NCBI GenBank assembly: GCA_037444305.1 | Contig: JBBIMP010000016.1 | Coordinates: 33,228-97,227, forward strand | Direction of reading: 5' to 3' | Source: JBBIMP01 sp037444305 | GTDB taxonomy: Bacteria; Acidobacteriota; UBA6911 | Length of the DNA stretch: 64,000 bases | Notes under the pieces: model-generated | Told to the model about the DNA's origin: nothing | Database searches by the model: none | What the model saw: the letters and a program-made list of their open reading frames with translations, nothing else | Shown: piece by piece, positions 34,426-43,625 of the stretch | Layout of the letters: each line of letters opens with the position of its first letter | Numbering within the stretch: the first letter of the stretch is position 1 | Position numbers and translations under genes: made by a program

Positions 34426-34811
34426 TCCTGGCTCCCATCTCTTTGGCCTCCGACAGAGAGCCGCGCCCTCGGGCTCACGGCGCTCTACACGGGATCTCAT
34501 CGGTTGAAACGGGGGCGGAAATTAGCGGAAGTCATGGTCAAGCCCGACATCCGGCGCCGAGAGAACCGGACTGAATCCGCGTGCAGGGCTTTCGCCGGCC
34601 CGAACCGCCCGGCGCTGCCTGTGTTCTTCCGCCTCCGGCAAGCCTGCCGGTGCGAACCGATCCTGGTTTCGCATTCATTCCCCGGTCCGTTTTCCCCGGT
34701 TGCAGCCGCGTTGTGCTGTACGCAATTCGTTTTTTTGATGCACCTCCCGGCGACGAATCCGAGATAAGATAGAAATCCCATGACGAGGCGGTGGAAAATC
34801 GCGGAGACGGG
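34426..34811. other. Divergent intergenic region, PilZ operon / kinase-TPR gene
   Basis: Nearly 390 bases with no credible gene. It must contain promoters in both directions. A stretch at 34700-34725 (CGGTTGCAGC) resembles the tail of the dispersed element, but only over a few bases. I saw no clear hairpin. Confidence 0.45.
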
Positions 34812-37700
34812 ATGATCGGCAGGACGATTTCTCATTACAGGATCCTCGAGCAAGTGGGCGGCGGCGGCATGGGCGTGGTCTACAAGGCAGAGGACACGCG
34901 GCTCGGCCGCACCGTCGCCTGCAAGTTCCTGCCGCGGGAAGCGGCCGCCAACGAACTGGCCCTGCGCCGTTTTCAGCGGGAAGCCCTGGCTGCGTCCGCC
35001 CTCAACCACCCGAACATTTGCACGCTGTACGACATTTGCGACGACCAGGATCAGCCGTTCATGATCATGGAGCTGCTCGAGGGATTGACCCTGGACAGAA
35101 TGATCGGAGGAAAGCCGCTGGAGGCAGAAGCGCTGCTGGAGGTTGGCGTCCAGGTTGCCGGCGCCCTTCAGGCGGCTCATGCCCGTGGAATCGTTCACCG
35201 GGATATCAAGCCTTCCAACATTTTTGTCACCCGGGACGGGCAGGCGAAGGTGCTGGATTTCGGCCTGGCCAAGCTCGTTCTGGACAGGTGGCACGGCGCC
35301 TCCCTTGCCGCCGGCCACGAAGCCGGACCCGGGGGCGGAGATTTGTCCTCTCCCGGCTTGCCGATCGGGACCGTCGCCTACATGGCGCCCGAGCAGGTAC
35401 GCGGCGAGGAGACGGGACCGGCGAGCGACATCTTCTCCTTCGGGGCGGTGCTGTATCAGATGGCTGCCGGCAGGCCGCCCTTCGAGGGTCCGACCGCCTG
35501 GGCGATATTCGACGCAATCCTCAACCGCCCGCCCATGCCCCCCAGGGTCTGGAATCCCGCCGTGCCGGAGGCGCTGCAGGAGGCAATCCTGAAAGCCCTC
35601 GCCCGCGATCCTGCTGAGCGTTACGCGGACGCTTCCGCGCTGCAGGAAGACCTGGCGCGCATCAAGCGCGGCCTGGGCGCGGACGGCCCGGCCCGGGAGG
35701 AAATCCCGAGGGAGGGCGCACCTGCCGGCAAGGAACCGCAAGCCTCCGCGCAAGGCACACAGCCGCCGAAGCGGGCGGCATCTTCGCTATCGCGGCCGCT
35801 GCGGGCTGCCCTCTGGACCGGGGCGGCGCTGCTGGCGGTGAGCGCGGGCGTCGTCTATTTCTCGATGGGTTCGGTCTACTATCCATGCATCGTGGTCGGG
35901 CCGTTCCGCTCCGAAGCCGACTCGCTTGGCCCCGGGCTGGCGGAGTTCGCCCTCAAGAGGGTGCTGTCGCAGTTCCCGGAGATTGCCGTCTACGACGAAG
36001 CGGAATTCCAGCTTGCGCTCAACCTCGAGAGGAACCTCAAGGGCGGCGGCAAAACGGGTTCGGGCCTGCTCGGAAGGTTCCTGCGGCGCGGCGCCGGGAC
36101 CACCCACCAGCCCGCGGTTTTCGTCACCGCGGACGTCGTTCCGTCCATGGGCGCCCTGGAACTGCGCGTCGCCCTGACCCAGCGCGGCCGTTCCGACAGA
36201 TTCACCCACCGCTATTGGGGCGTGGACCAGCTCGTCACCAAGGGCCTGGATGAACTGGGATTCAGCCTCCTGCGCGCCTACGATGCCCCCCTGGCGGCGC
36301 GGTATGCAGCGGAATCCTCGGGTTACAGGCCCGCCGTGAGGCTCCTCACGCACAACCTGGACGCGCTGCGCCATTACTGGCGCGGCGCGCGCGCGTGGAG
36401 CCACCTCGACATGGGGATGGCGGAACACGAACTTCAAGCCACGCTCGAGATCGATCCCACGTTCGCCCTGGCGCGGCTGCTGCTGGCGGAAGTCCGGGTT
36501 TTCCAGAACCAGTGGAATGCCGCGCGCTGGGAGATCCTCGCCGCCCGGGAGCAGGCGGGCTCGCTGACGGCCACCGACGAACTCCGCCTCGACGCTCTGC
36601 TGGCGCGAGTCTCCGGGCAGACCTTCGAGGAAAGGGCACACCTGGAGAAGCTGATCGGCATGCGGCCCTACAGAAAGGAGTACGTCTACGAACTGGCGGA
36701 GTCGTATTTCCACACCGCCGACGTCGACGCGGCCATCGCCAAATACCTCGAGGCGCTGAGTCTCGACCCCGGCTACGCGCTGGCCTACAACCACCTGGGC
36801 TACTGCTACTCCTGGAAGGGGGAGCACGACCAGGCCCTGCGCGCCCTAGGGCGATACTTCGAAATCGACCGATCGCCCAACGCCTTCGACAGCCTCGGCG
36901 ACGCCTACATGAGCGCGGGCGAGTATGCCCAGGCCGCCGCGTGGAAGGCCAAGGCCGTCGCCGCGGACCCGCGCCTCTATTACGCCGGGCGGAGTCTCAT
37001 CTTCATCGACATATTCGGCGGGCGCTACCGGGCGGCCCGCGAGGGCCTGGGCGAGCTCCTGGAAAAGGCAGAGGACGAAATCGAACAGGCACGCTACCTG
37101 GCGGTCCGCGCGTTTCTGCACTTGCAGACGGGAGACTTCGAGCAGGCCGCAAAGTCCTGCAGGCAGGGGCTGGCGCTGATGCAGAACGGAAAGAGCGACG
37201 CGCCCAACGACGAGCTGATCTGGCTCCAGGGAATGATCGAGCTCGCCCGGGGCAACCTACAGGGGGCCACCGGCGCCCTTTCCGGCCTGAGGCGGATGCT
37301 CGACGCGAACTCGATCACGGCCACAAACTACAAGCCGGCCTACAAGTACTGGCTGCACCTGCTGGCCTGGCTTCAGGCCTTGAATGGAAACGAAGCAGCC
37401 TCCGTCGCGGCGGTCAACGACCTGGTGTGGGTAAAGGACAAGCTCGGCTACTGGAGCACGCCCTACGACCGGGCGTTCTTCATGGACAGCGTCGGCCGCC
37501 TGTTCGAGCGCCTGGGCCGGCCGCAGCAGGCGGAAGCGGCCTACCGCGACGCGCTGTCCTACAACTCCGGCTTCGCCTTCGCTCGGTTTCACCTGGCGGG
37601 TCTGCTGAAAAAAGCGGGCCGGACGGCCGAGGCGGAGACGGAGGAGAAAGCGTTTCGGACCGCCTGGGCCCGCGCCGATGCCGACGCCCGCATCCCCTGA
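34812..37700 (+). CDS. Membrane Ser/Thr protein kinase with C-terminal TPR repeats
   Basis: This 962-residue protein has a Hanks-type kinase domain (about 8-290) with the Gly loop GGGGMGVV (16-23), VACK lysine (K38), HRDIKPSN (H129-N136), DFG (149-151) and APE, so it should be active. A Pro/Ala-rich linker and one membrane helix (about 335-355) follow, then an extracytoplasmic region ending in TPR repeats (about 515-950, e.g. YALAYNHLGYCYSWKGEHDQ). This layout is common in acidobacteria and related phyla. The targets are unknown. ATG 34812 has GGAG at 34803-34806; a GTG at 34791 is in frame but less well placed. Confidence 0.93.
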   Translation: MIGRTISHYRILEQVGGGGMGVVYKAEDTRLGRTVACKFLPREAAANELALRRFQREALAASALNHPNICTLYDICDDQDQPFMIMELLEGLTLDRMIGGKPLEAEALLEVGVQVAGALQAAHARGIVHRDIKPSNIFVTRDGQAKVLDFGLAKLVLDRWHGASLAAGHEAGPGGGDLSSPGLPIGTVAYMAPEQVRGEETGPASDIFSFGAVLYQMAAGRPPFEGPTAWAIFDAILNRPPMPPRVWNPAVPEALQEAILKALARDPAERYADASALQEDLARIKRGLGADGPAREEIPREGAPAGKEPQASAQGTQPPKRAASSLSRPLRAALWTGAALLAVSAGVVYFSMGSVYYPCIVVGPFRSEADSLGPGLAEFALKRVLSQFPEIAVYDEAEFQLALNLERNLKGGGKTGSGLLGRFLRRGAGTTHQPAVFVTADVVPSMGALELRVALTQRGRSDRFTHRYWGVDQLVTKGLDELGFSLLRAYDAPLAARYAAESSGYRPAVRLLTHNLDALRHYWRGARAWSHLDMGMAEHELQATLEIDPTFALARLLLAEVRVFQNQWNAARWEILAAREQAGSLTATDELRLDALLARVSGQTFEERAHLEKLIGMRPYRKEYVYELAESYFHTADVDAAIAKYLEALSLDPGYALAYNHLGYCYSWKGEHDQALRALGRYFEIDRSPNAFDSLGDAYMSAGEYAQAAAWKAKAVAADPRLYYAGRSLIFIDIFGGRYRAAREGLGELLEKAEDEIEQARYLAVRAFLHLQTGDFEQAAKSCRQGLALMQNGKSDAPNDELIWLQGMIELARGNLQGATGALSGLRRMLDANSITATNYKPAYKYWLHLLAWLQALNGNEAASVAAVNDLVWVKDKLGYWSTPYDRAFFMDSVGRLFERLGRPQQAEAAYRDALSYNSGFAFARFHLAGLLKKAGRTAEAETEEKAFRTAWARADADARIP

Positions 37701-37725
37701 CGCTTGGGTGCGAAACAAAAAAGCA

Positions 37726-37866
37726 TTACACGGAGGGCCGCGGAGAAGCACGGAGGTTCACGGAGAAAAGCCCAGCGAGGCATTTGCGACGTCTCCCGCC
37801 GCAGGGGGCGGGAGACGTCGTGTTTTTCTCCGTGCTCTCTGTGCTACTCCGTGAAACTCCGTGTAA
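37726..37866. repeat. CACGGAG-type inverted repeat flanking a terminator hairpin
   Basis: TTACACGGAG (37726-37735) pairs with CTCCGTGTAA (37857-37866). Between them further CACGGAG units on the left face CTCCGTG units on the right, with the terminator hairpin in the middle. Such CACGGAG arrays are common intergenic elements in several phyla. Confidence 0.8.
37788..37827. terminator. Strong hairpin terminator between convergent genes
   Basis: GACGTCTCCCGCC (37788-37800) and GGCGGGAGACGTC (37807-37819) form a perfect 13-bp stem with a GCAGGG loop, followed by GTGTTTTT. It would stop transcription of the kinase-TPR gene. Confidence 0.8.
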
Positions 37867-37901
37867 CTGTCCGGGAACCTTCTCGCACCGAGGGCGCCAG
37901 A

Positions 37902-38678
37902 CTAGAACTGGAGGGCGCCGTCGTACATGAAGTCGGCGATCTTGAAGCGCATGTTCAGTTTCAGCTTCTTGCCGACCTCGGAATAGAAGCGCACGTCACC
38001 GCTGTTCGCCCTGATGAAGGATTCGCCCTCCACCGTGCGCGCAAAGAAGAACTTGGCCCCCAGCCCGTCGTTCGAGGGCGGCTGGTAGTCGGCCAGGAAA
38101 TTGCGCCTCCCGTCCTTGGTTTCCAGATAAGTGGCGTTTTTGAGCGTCCCCGAAGTGGCGCTCCCGAACATCTGCAGCGCGGGGCCCGACAGCCGCTGGT
38201 CGGTCGAATCATAGTTCACCGCCACCACGATCCAGTCGCCGAAGTCGCGCTCCACGAACTCCATCAACTGCTTTTCGAGCCCGGCGGAGGGGCTCTGCTG
38301 CCTGAGCAGAATGGTGCGCGCGAACGCCTGCCGGATGGGGAGCGCGGTGAGAAAGCGGATCCTCAGGTTAAGCGCCACGGCCCTGTTGTAGGCGCCGCGG
38401 GTATCCCGCCCCTCGTCCGTACCGGAACCCGTGGTGGACGTCGAAGGCGCCGCGCCTCCCCTGCCGCCCATTGCCCCGCCCCCGCCGCCCGATTGGCTGG
38501 TGGGCGAGTAAAACATCTCCGACAGGTCGGTGTCGATCTGGGTCTGGCCCCAGGGCGAGTCATCCAGGATTTTTTGCGCATCCTTCTCGCTCCAGGTGGT
38601 CCACGGCTTGTATTTTTTCTGCGCCACTACCAGCGGAATCGGCAGCAAAAGCAGCAAAAGCACGGCGATTTTCTTCAC
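37902..38678 (-). CDS. Conserved acidobacterial-type hypothetical secreted protein
   Basis: This 258-residue protein of unknown function starts with a strong signal peptide (KKIAVLLLLLLPIPLVVAQ) and the segment WTTWSEKDAQKILDDSPWGQ, which I recall from hypothetical proteins of acidobacteria. A Gly-rich linker (SGGGGGAMGGRGG) follows. The GTG at 38678 is chosen because GAGGAGAAGG lies just before it and the signal starts there; the frame continues upstream to an ATG at 38822 with no such site. It is divergent from the TonB receptor and convergent with the kinase-TPR gene. Confidence 0.8.
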   Translation of the reverse strand: MKKIAVLLLLLLPIPLVVAQKKYKPWTTWSEKDAQKILDDSPWGQTQIDTDLSEMFYSPTSQSGGGGGAMGGRGGAAPSTSTTGSGTDEGRDTRGAYNRAVALNLRIRFLTALPIRQAFARTILLRQQSPSAGLEKQLMEFVERDFGDWIVVAVNYDSTDQRLSGPALQMFGSATSGTLKNATYLETKDGRRNFLADYQPPSNDGLGAKFFFARTVEGESFIRANSGDVRFYSEVGKKLKLNMRFKIADFMYDGALQF

Positions 38679-39145
38679 GGCCTTCTCCTCTGCAATCCGC
38701 TTCCCGAGCAAACGACTTGCCGGCATGGTCCGGCGTCTTTTTGAACCTTTCGCGAGCGGGTGCGCGGGCAAATTGATCCGCCTCCTCAGCGCGCCCTCCG
38801 TGCCGATGGCGCGCGCTCGCAAGCCCTCTAAATATGCACGAAGATTAGGATCCGGTGTTTCGTCAAAAAAATGTAAATTTTTCCGCTTGACGCGGTTTTC
38901 AGCGAGTGATAACGTCGGCGTACCTTATCCTTATTTTATTAGTAGGCTTTAACTTAGCAGCGTTGGTGGTTGAACGGGTGATTGGTCATCTGCCGCTGCG
39001 GAAACGCCTTCCGTCACCATAACTCCTGCCGGAGTTGCAGTTTGAAGACTGGCACTCCTCAATTCCAGTTTGCGAAGCCACTGATAAACGGGTCCGCCCC
39101 TCGACGGACCCAGATCCCACCATTCTGTTTCTTTGGAGGTGTTGA
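38679..39145. other. Divergent intergenic region upstream of TonB receptor 1
   Basis: About 470 bases without a gene. It holds a candidate promoter at 38887-38915, and AT-rich sequence around 38860-38950 stands out from the GC-rich background. The receptor's ribosome site GGAGG sits about 39132-39137. Confidence 0.5.
38887..38915 (+). promoter_or_regulatory. Candidate sigma70-type promoter of TonB receptor 1
   Basis: TTGACG (38887-38892) and TAACGT (38910-38915) are separated by exactly 17 bases and lie about 230 bases before the receptor start. The -35 is one mismatch from consensus; the -10 is weaker. Confidence 0.45.
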
Positions 39146-42100
39146 ATGAATCGGAGTTTGACAATTTTCGTTGCCGCGATCTTCCTGGCGGCCGCGCTCG
39201 GCCCGCCGCTTCATGCGCAGGGCCCGACGACCAGCCTTTCCGGGGTGGTTGTCGACCAGTCCGGCGGTGTGATCCCGGGCGCAACCATCACGGTCAAGGA
39301 CAAGGCCACGGCCACAGAGTACACGGCCATCACGGCCGACAACGGGACGTTTTCCATCCCGGCACTGGGAGCCAGCACCTACACCGTGACCGTTGTGCTG
39401 CAAGGCTTCAAAACCGCTGTCCTTGACGATGTCCGGATCCACGCCGGCCAGCCGGCCAACGTCCGCGCGGTGCTGGAAGTCGGGAGCATCAGCGAGACGG
39501 TCATCGTGCAGGACGCCGCGCAGATCGTGCAGTCGCAGTCGGCCACCATATCCACCACCATGGCGGTCAACCAGATGTCACGTCTGCCGCTGGCCACGCG
39601 CAACGCCATGGACTTCCTGGTCTTCCTTCCGGGCGTGAACACCACCGGCGGCGCGCGCGGCTCCACGATCAACGGCCTGCCCAACACGACGATCAACATC
39701 ACGATCGACGGGATCAACACGCAGGACAACTACAACAAGACGGGCGACGGGTTCTTCAGCTACATCAGCCCGCGCCTGGACGCGATCGAGGAGGTGACCG
39801 TCTCGACAGCCACTCCCGGGGCGGAATCCGCCGGCCACGGTGCGGTCCAGATCAAGTTCGTCACCCGCTCGGGCAACAACGAGCTGCACGGCAGCCTCTA
39901 CGAGTACCACCGCAACCCGTCCCTGAACGCCAACTACTGGTTCAACAACAGGGACCGGGCGGCGGTTTACAAGCCCACGGGAGCGGTGTGCACTAACGAG
40001 CAGCTGCAGAACGAGCCCGACAAGTGCAAGGCGCCGCGCGACCGCGTGCTGCTGAACCAGTTCGGCGGCCGCGTGGGCGGGCCCATCTGGATCCCGGGCC
40101 TGTTCAACGGGCGCGACCGGGCCTTCTTTTTCGTCAACTACGAGGAATTCCGCCTCCCGGCCCAGCAGGGGCGCAGGCGGACAATCCTGGATCCCGCGGT
40201 GGAGCAGGGAATCTTCCGCTACACCGTCAGCGGTGCGGTCCGCGAAGTGAACATGCTGACGCTGGCCGCCGCCAAGGGGCAGACGCCCACGATGGACCCG
40301 ACCGTCCAGAAACTGCTGGCCGACATCCGCAAGTCGACCTCGGGCGGCACGATCAACGCCCACTCCAATCCGAGTTACCAGTATCTCGACTTCGTGAACA
40401 GCGGCGTCGGCATCCGCAAGTTCCCGACGGTGCGGTTCGACGTCAACGTGACGCCGAAGCACCGCCTGGAGCTGAGCTGGAACTACTCGCAGTACGTCCC
40501 CAGCGTGGACATGCTCAACAGCGTCGACCCGGCCTTCCCGGGATTTCCCAACTTCGGCATGCAGGGATCGAACCGCCACGCTACCTCCATCACGTGGCGC
40601 TCGACGCTCACGCCGCGGCTCGTCAACGAGGCGCGCGTGGGATTCGTCGGCGGAACGACGCTCTTCAGCATGGGCGTCGAGCAGGCGAACTTCACGGGCT
40701 CGCTGGCCAACATGGACGGCTTCTCGCTCGGCATCAGCGCCGCGGGCATCAGCAACGCCCACGTGAGCACGAGCCCCAGCCGCCGCAACACCCCGGTGAG
40801 TTCATTCGAGGACACCGTGACCTGGACAAAGGGCTCCCACAGCCTCAGCTTCGGCTTTTCGTTCACCAATATCGGTTCCTGGACATGGTCCCAGACCGTC
40901 GTGCCCTCGATCACCTTCGGCGTGGACACGACCTTCGATCCCGCGGCCTCCATGTTCAACACCACGAACGGTCCGGTCAACTTCCCCGGCGCCTCCAGCA
41001 GCCAGCTGACGGATGCGCGCAACATCTACGGCGTGCTGACGGGGCGTGTCACGGCGATCGGCGGCTCCGCCGTCCTGGACGAGAAGACCCTCAAGTACGC
41101 CTACCAGGGCCAGCTGGTCCGTCGCGCGCGGCAGCGGGAGATCGGGATGTTCGTGCAGGATTCCTGGCGCGTGCGCCCGGGCCTGACGCTCACCGGCGGC
41201 CTGCGCTGGGAGGTGCAGCTCCCCTGGACGCCGCTCAGCGACGTCTTCACGTTTCAGAATCCCGAAGAAGTCTGGGGGCCCTCGGGCTGGGGCAACATCT
41301 TCAAACCCGGAGCCACGGGCGGCGTGCCGACTGTCTATTACGCAATGAAGAAGGGCACCCACGGCTATGACATCGACTACAAGGCCTTTGCGCCGAGCCT
41401 GGGCTTCGCCTGGAGCCCCAAGGCTTCGGACGGGCTGCTCGGGAAGCTCATCGGCGGCGGCGGGCAGACGGCGATCCGCGGAGGAGTCTCCGTCGCCTAC
41501 AACCGCTACGGCATGGCCGAGTACAACAGCATCTGGGGCTCGAACCCGGGATCCACGATCACGGCCACCCGCAACATGTCGCTCGGCAACCTGATCACCG
41601 GGAACGAAACCCTGCCGGTGCTCTTCCGCGACAAGAGCCGGCTGGGACCGCCGGACTTCATGAAGGAACCGGTGTACCCGCTCATCCCGACGGTCAGCAA
41701 CTCCGCGAACGCCTTCGACCGCGGGATCCGCACTCCCTACACGATCTCCTGGTCTTTCGGCATCCAGCGCGAGATCACCAAGGATATCGTGGTGGAGGTG
41801 CGCTACGTGGCCAACCGGAACCTGCAAGTCTGGTACCAGCGCAACCTCAACGAGATCAACGTCGTCGAGAACGGCTTCCTGGATGAGTTCAAGCTCGCCA
41901 TGGCCAACCTTCAGGCAAACCGGGCGGCCGGCCGCGGGAACACCTTCCGCTACTCCGGGCCAAACACCGGCACGCACCCGCTGCCGATCACGCTGGCCTA
42001 CTTCAGCGGTGTTCCGGCCTCGCAGGCGAGCGACTCGGCCCGGTACACCTCCGGCAACTTCACCAGCACGACCTATGTCAACCAGCTGGCCCTGCACAGC

Positions 42101-43054
42101 CCCGGACCCAGCTCCTTCGCCAGCAGCCTCCAGGGTTCCGCTACGCAGCGCACGAACGCTTTGAACGCTGGGTTGCCGGCCAACTTCTTCGTCCTCAACC
42201 CGGACGTTTTGAACGGCGGTGCATGGATCTATTCCAACGGCGGCCAGAACTGGTACGATTCGATGCAGGTGGACGTTCGCCGGCGCATGGCCAGGGGACT
42301 GCTGGTACAGGCAAACTACACCTTCGCCAAGAGCCTCAACTCCCAGCAGATCTCGTGGCGCGTGCCCAGGGCCAAACAGGTCGGCTCCACCCTGCCCCAC
42401 GCCTTCAAGATCAACTGGGTGTGGGACCTGCCGTTCGGCAGAGGCAAGGCGCTGTTCAACAGCTTCGACGGCATCCTCGGCAAGCTAATCGACGGCTGGG
42501 AGTTCCACGGCACCGGCCGGATGCAGAGCGGCAACCTGATCAACCTCGGCAACGTCCAGCTCGTCGGCATGACGCTGCAGGAGCTGCAGCAATCGGTCGG
42601 CGTGCGCTTCAACGACGCCACCAAGGTAGCCTACTACTATCCGCAGGACATCATCGACAACACGATCAAGGCCTTCAACGTGAGCGCGACCACCACGACC
42701 GGCTACAGCTCGGCCTTCGGCGTGCCCGAAGGGCGATACATCGCGCCCGCCGGCCTCAACGGCTGCATCCAGGTCGTAAGCGGCGACTGCGCTCCGCTCA
42801 ACACCTACATCCGCGGCCCGAGGTTCACCCGGTACGACCTGAGCCTCGTCAAGCGGATCGCGATCACCGAGAAGGCGAATTTCGAATTCCGCGGTGAATT
42901 CCTGAACGCCTTCAATTTCGTCAACTTCTATGGCACGACCTGCACCACCAGCGCCCAGACCTGCGGGCAGGTGACCTCGGCCTACCAGGATCGCAACCAG
43001 ACCCAGGATCCGGGCGGACGGCTGATTCAGTTCGTCGCGCGGATCAACTTCTAG
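39146..43054 (+). CDS. TonB-dependent receptor 1, Oar-like with carboxypeptidase-regulatory-like domain
   Basis: This 1302-residue outer-membrane receptor has a signal peptide (LTIFVAAIFLAAALGPPLHAQ), an N-terminal carboxypeptidase-regulatory-like domain (about 28-110; LSGVVVDQSGGVIPGATITV), a plug domain (about 120-240; NGLPNTTINITIDGINTQDN) and a long beta-barrel ending VARINF. Oar-like receptors of this type are abundant in acidobacteria and import large substrates using TonB energy; the substrate is unknown. GGAGG precedes the ATG. A strong terminator follows the TAG stop. Confidence 0.95.
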   Translation: MNRSLTIFVAAIFLAAALGPPLHAQGPTTSLSGVVVDQSGGVIPGATITVKDKATATEYTAITADNGTFSIPALGASTYTVTVVLQGFKTAVLDDVRIHAGQPANVRAVLEVGSISETVIVQDAAQIVQSQSATISTTMAVNQMSRLPLATRNAMDFLVFLPGVNTTGGARGSTINGLPNTTINITIDGINTQDNYNKTGDGFFSYISPRLDAIEEVTVSTATPGAESAGHGAVQIKFVTRSGNNELHGSLYEYHRNPSLNANYWFNNRDRAAVYKPTGAVCTNEQLQNEPDKCKAPRDRVLLNQFGGRVGGPIWIPGLFNGRDRAFFFVNYEEFRLPAQQGRRRTILDPAVEQGIFRYTVSGAVREVNMLTLAAAKGQTPTMDPTVQKLLADIRKSTSGGTINAHSNPSYQYLDFVNSGVGIRKFPTVRFDVNVTPKHRLELSWNYSQYVPSVDMLNSVDPAFPGFPNFGMQGSNRHATSITWRSTLTPRLVNEARVGFVGGTTLFSMGVEQANFTGSLANMDGFSLGISAAGISNAHVSTSPSRRNTPVSSFEDTVTWTKGSHSLSFGFSFTNIGSWTWSQTVVPSITFGVDTTFDPAASMFNTTNGPVNFPGASSSQLTDARNIYGVLTGRVTAIGGSAVLDEKTLKYAYQGQLVRRARQREIGMFVQDSWRVRPGLTLTGGLRWEVQLPWTPLSDVFTFQNPEEVWGPSGWGNIFKPGATGGVPTVYYAMKKGTHGYDIDYKAFAPSLGFAWSPKASDGLLGKLIGGGGQTAIRGGVSVAYNRYGMAEYNSIWGSNPGSTITATRNMSLGNLITGNETLPVLFRDKSRLGPPDFMKEPVYPLIPTVSNSANAFDRGIRTPYTISWSFGIQREITKDIVVEVRYVANRNLQVWYQRNLNEINVVENGFLDEFKLAMANLQANRAAGRGNTFRYSGPNTGTHPLPITLAYFSGVPASQASDSARYTSGNFTSTTYVNQLALHSPGPSSFASSLQGSATQRTNALNAGLPANFFVLNPDVLNGGAWIYSNGGQNWYDSMQVDVRRRMARGLLVQANYTFAKSLNSQQISWRVPRAKQVGSTLPHAFKINWVWDLPFGRGKALFNSFDGILGKLIDGWEFHGTGRMQSGNLINLGNVQLVGMTLQELQQSVGVRFNDATKVAYYYPQDIIDNTIKAFNVSATTTTGYSSAFGVPEGRYIAPAGLNGCIQVVSGDCAPLNTYIRGPRFTRYDLSLVKRIAITEKANFEFRGEFLNAFNFVNFYGTTCTTSAQTCGQVTSAYQDRNQTQDPGGRLIQFVARINF

Positions 43055-43071
43055 TCACCCTCCTCCCCCAA

Positions 43072-43114
43072 GGGGAGAGGAACACGGTTCCGCCGTGTTC
43101 CTCTCCCCGTTTTT
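43072..43114 (+). terminator. Rho-independent terminator of TonB receptor 1
   Basis: GGGGAGAGGAACACGG (43072-43087) and CCGTGTTCCTCTCCCC (43093-43108) form a perfect 16-bp stem with a five-base loop, followed by GTTTTT, 18 bases after the stop codon. Confidence 0.88.
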
Positions 43115-43156
43115 CTGTTGCGCCCCTCCAGGGCGCCTCTCTTTATGCCGGGCTTT

Positions 43157-43190
43157 CCGGGGGCCGCGCCGCTGCGCGGCTTGCCCCCGG
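43157..43190. repeat. Second GC-rich hairpin downstream of TonB receptor 1
   Basis: CCGGGGG (43157-43163) pairs with CCCCCGG (43184-43190) and inner GCCGCGC (43163-43169) with GCGCGGC (43174-43180), with a small bulge. There is no T-tract, so this is a repeat-like hairpin rather than a terminator. Confidence 0.55.
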
Positions 43191-43337
43191 CTATCTTCTC
43201 CGCGCCCCCCGGGGCGCGCACCAAATGCGGCAGAGGTCCCGCCCCGGCAGATCCGCCACATTCATTTGCTTTTTGAGAAGGTTATGCTGCTGCCCGGCGA
43301 TTCGCCCCGGGAGGGGCGCAGCGACATGAAACGATGA

Positions 43338-43553
43338 CTAGGCGACCTTCCCCTCGATGTCGGCAAGATCGGGAAAGCTCACCACACAGCTTCCAGGATC
43401 GATGTCCTCGATCCGGGCCTTGCCCTGCGCGTTCAGCTGGCCTTCGCGCCGGGTACCGTCGGGCAGCCGGACGCAATACCTCTCGCGCGAATACGGCTTT
43501 CCCCCTTCATCAACAAGCTCGATTTCGATCCAGGTCTTTTCCTTTTTTTGCAC
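43338..43553 (-). CDS. Small orphan module, possible fragment (TWIEIELVDE type)
   Basis: This 71-residue protein has the pattern KTWIEIELVDEGGKPYSRER, RLPDGTRREGQLNAQGKAR and DIDPGSCVVSFPDL. I recall the same small beta-rich module at the C-terminus of secretion- or phage-tail-associated proteins, but this is memory-based and not certain. The start is a GTG without a visible ribosome site, and the frame stays open upstream (reading ...SASPYQESAPV), as expected for a linker. It may therefore be the remnant of a larger protein whose N-terminal part is lost, or it may use an unrecognised start. It follows the phosphatase gene on the same strand. Confidence 0.45.
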   Translation of the reverse strand: MQKKEKTWIEIELVDEGGKPYSRERYCVRLPDGTRREGQLNAQGKARIEDIDPGSCVVSFPDLADIEGKVA

Positions 43554-43625
43554 AGGTGCGGATTCCTGGTAGGGCGATGCCGATGACTTGCTCCGGGCGC
43601 GCGGTCTTTCCGTTACGGCATGGCA

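Noticed and set aside
34660..34740. Possible fourth copy of the dispersed palindromic element
   Set aside because: Only a short stretch (CGGTTGCAGC and neighbours) matches; the arms and core are absent.
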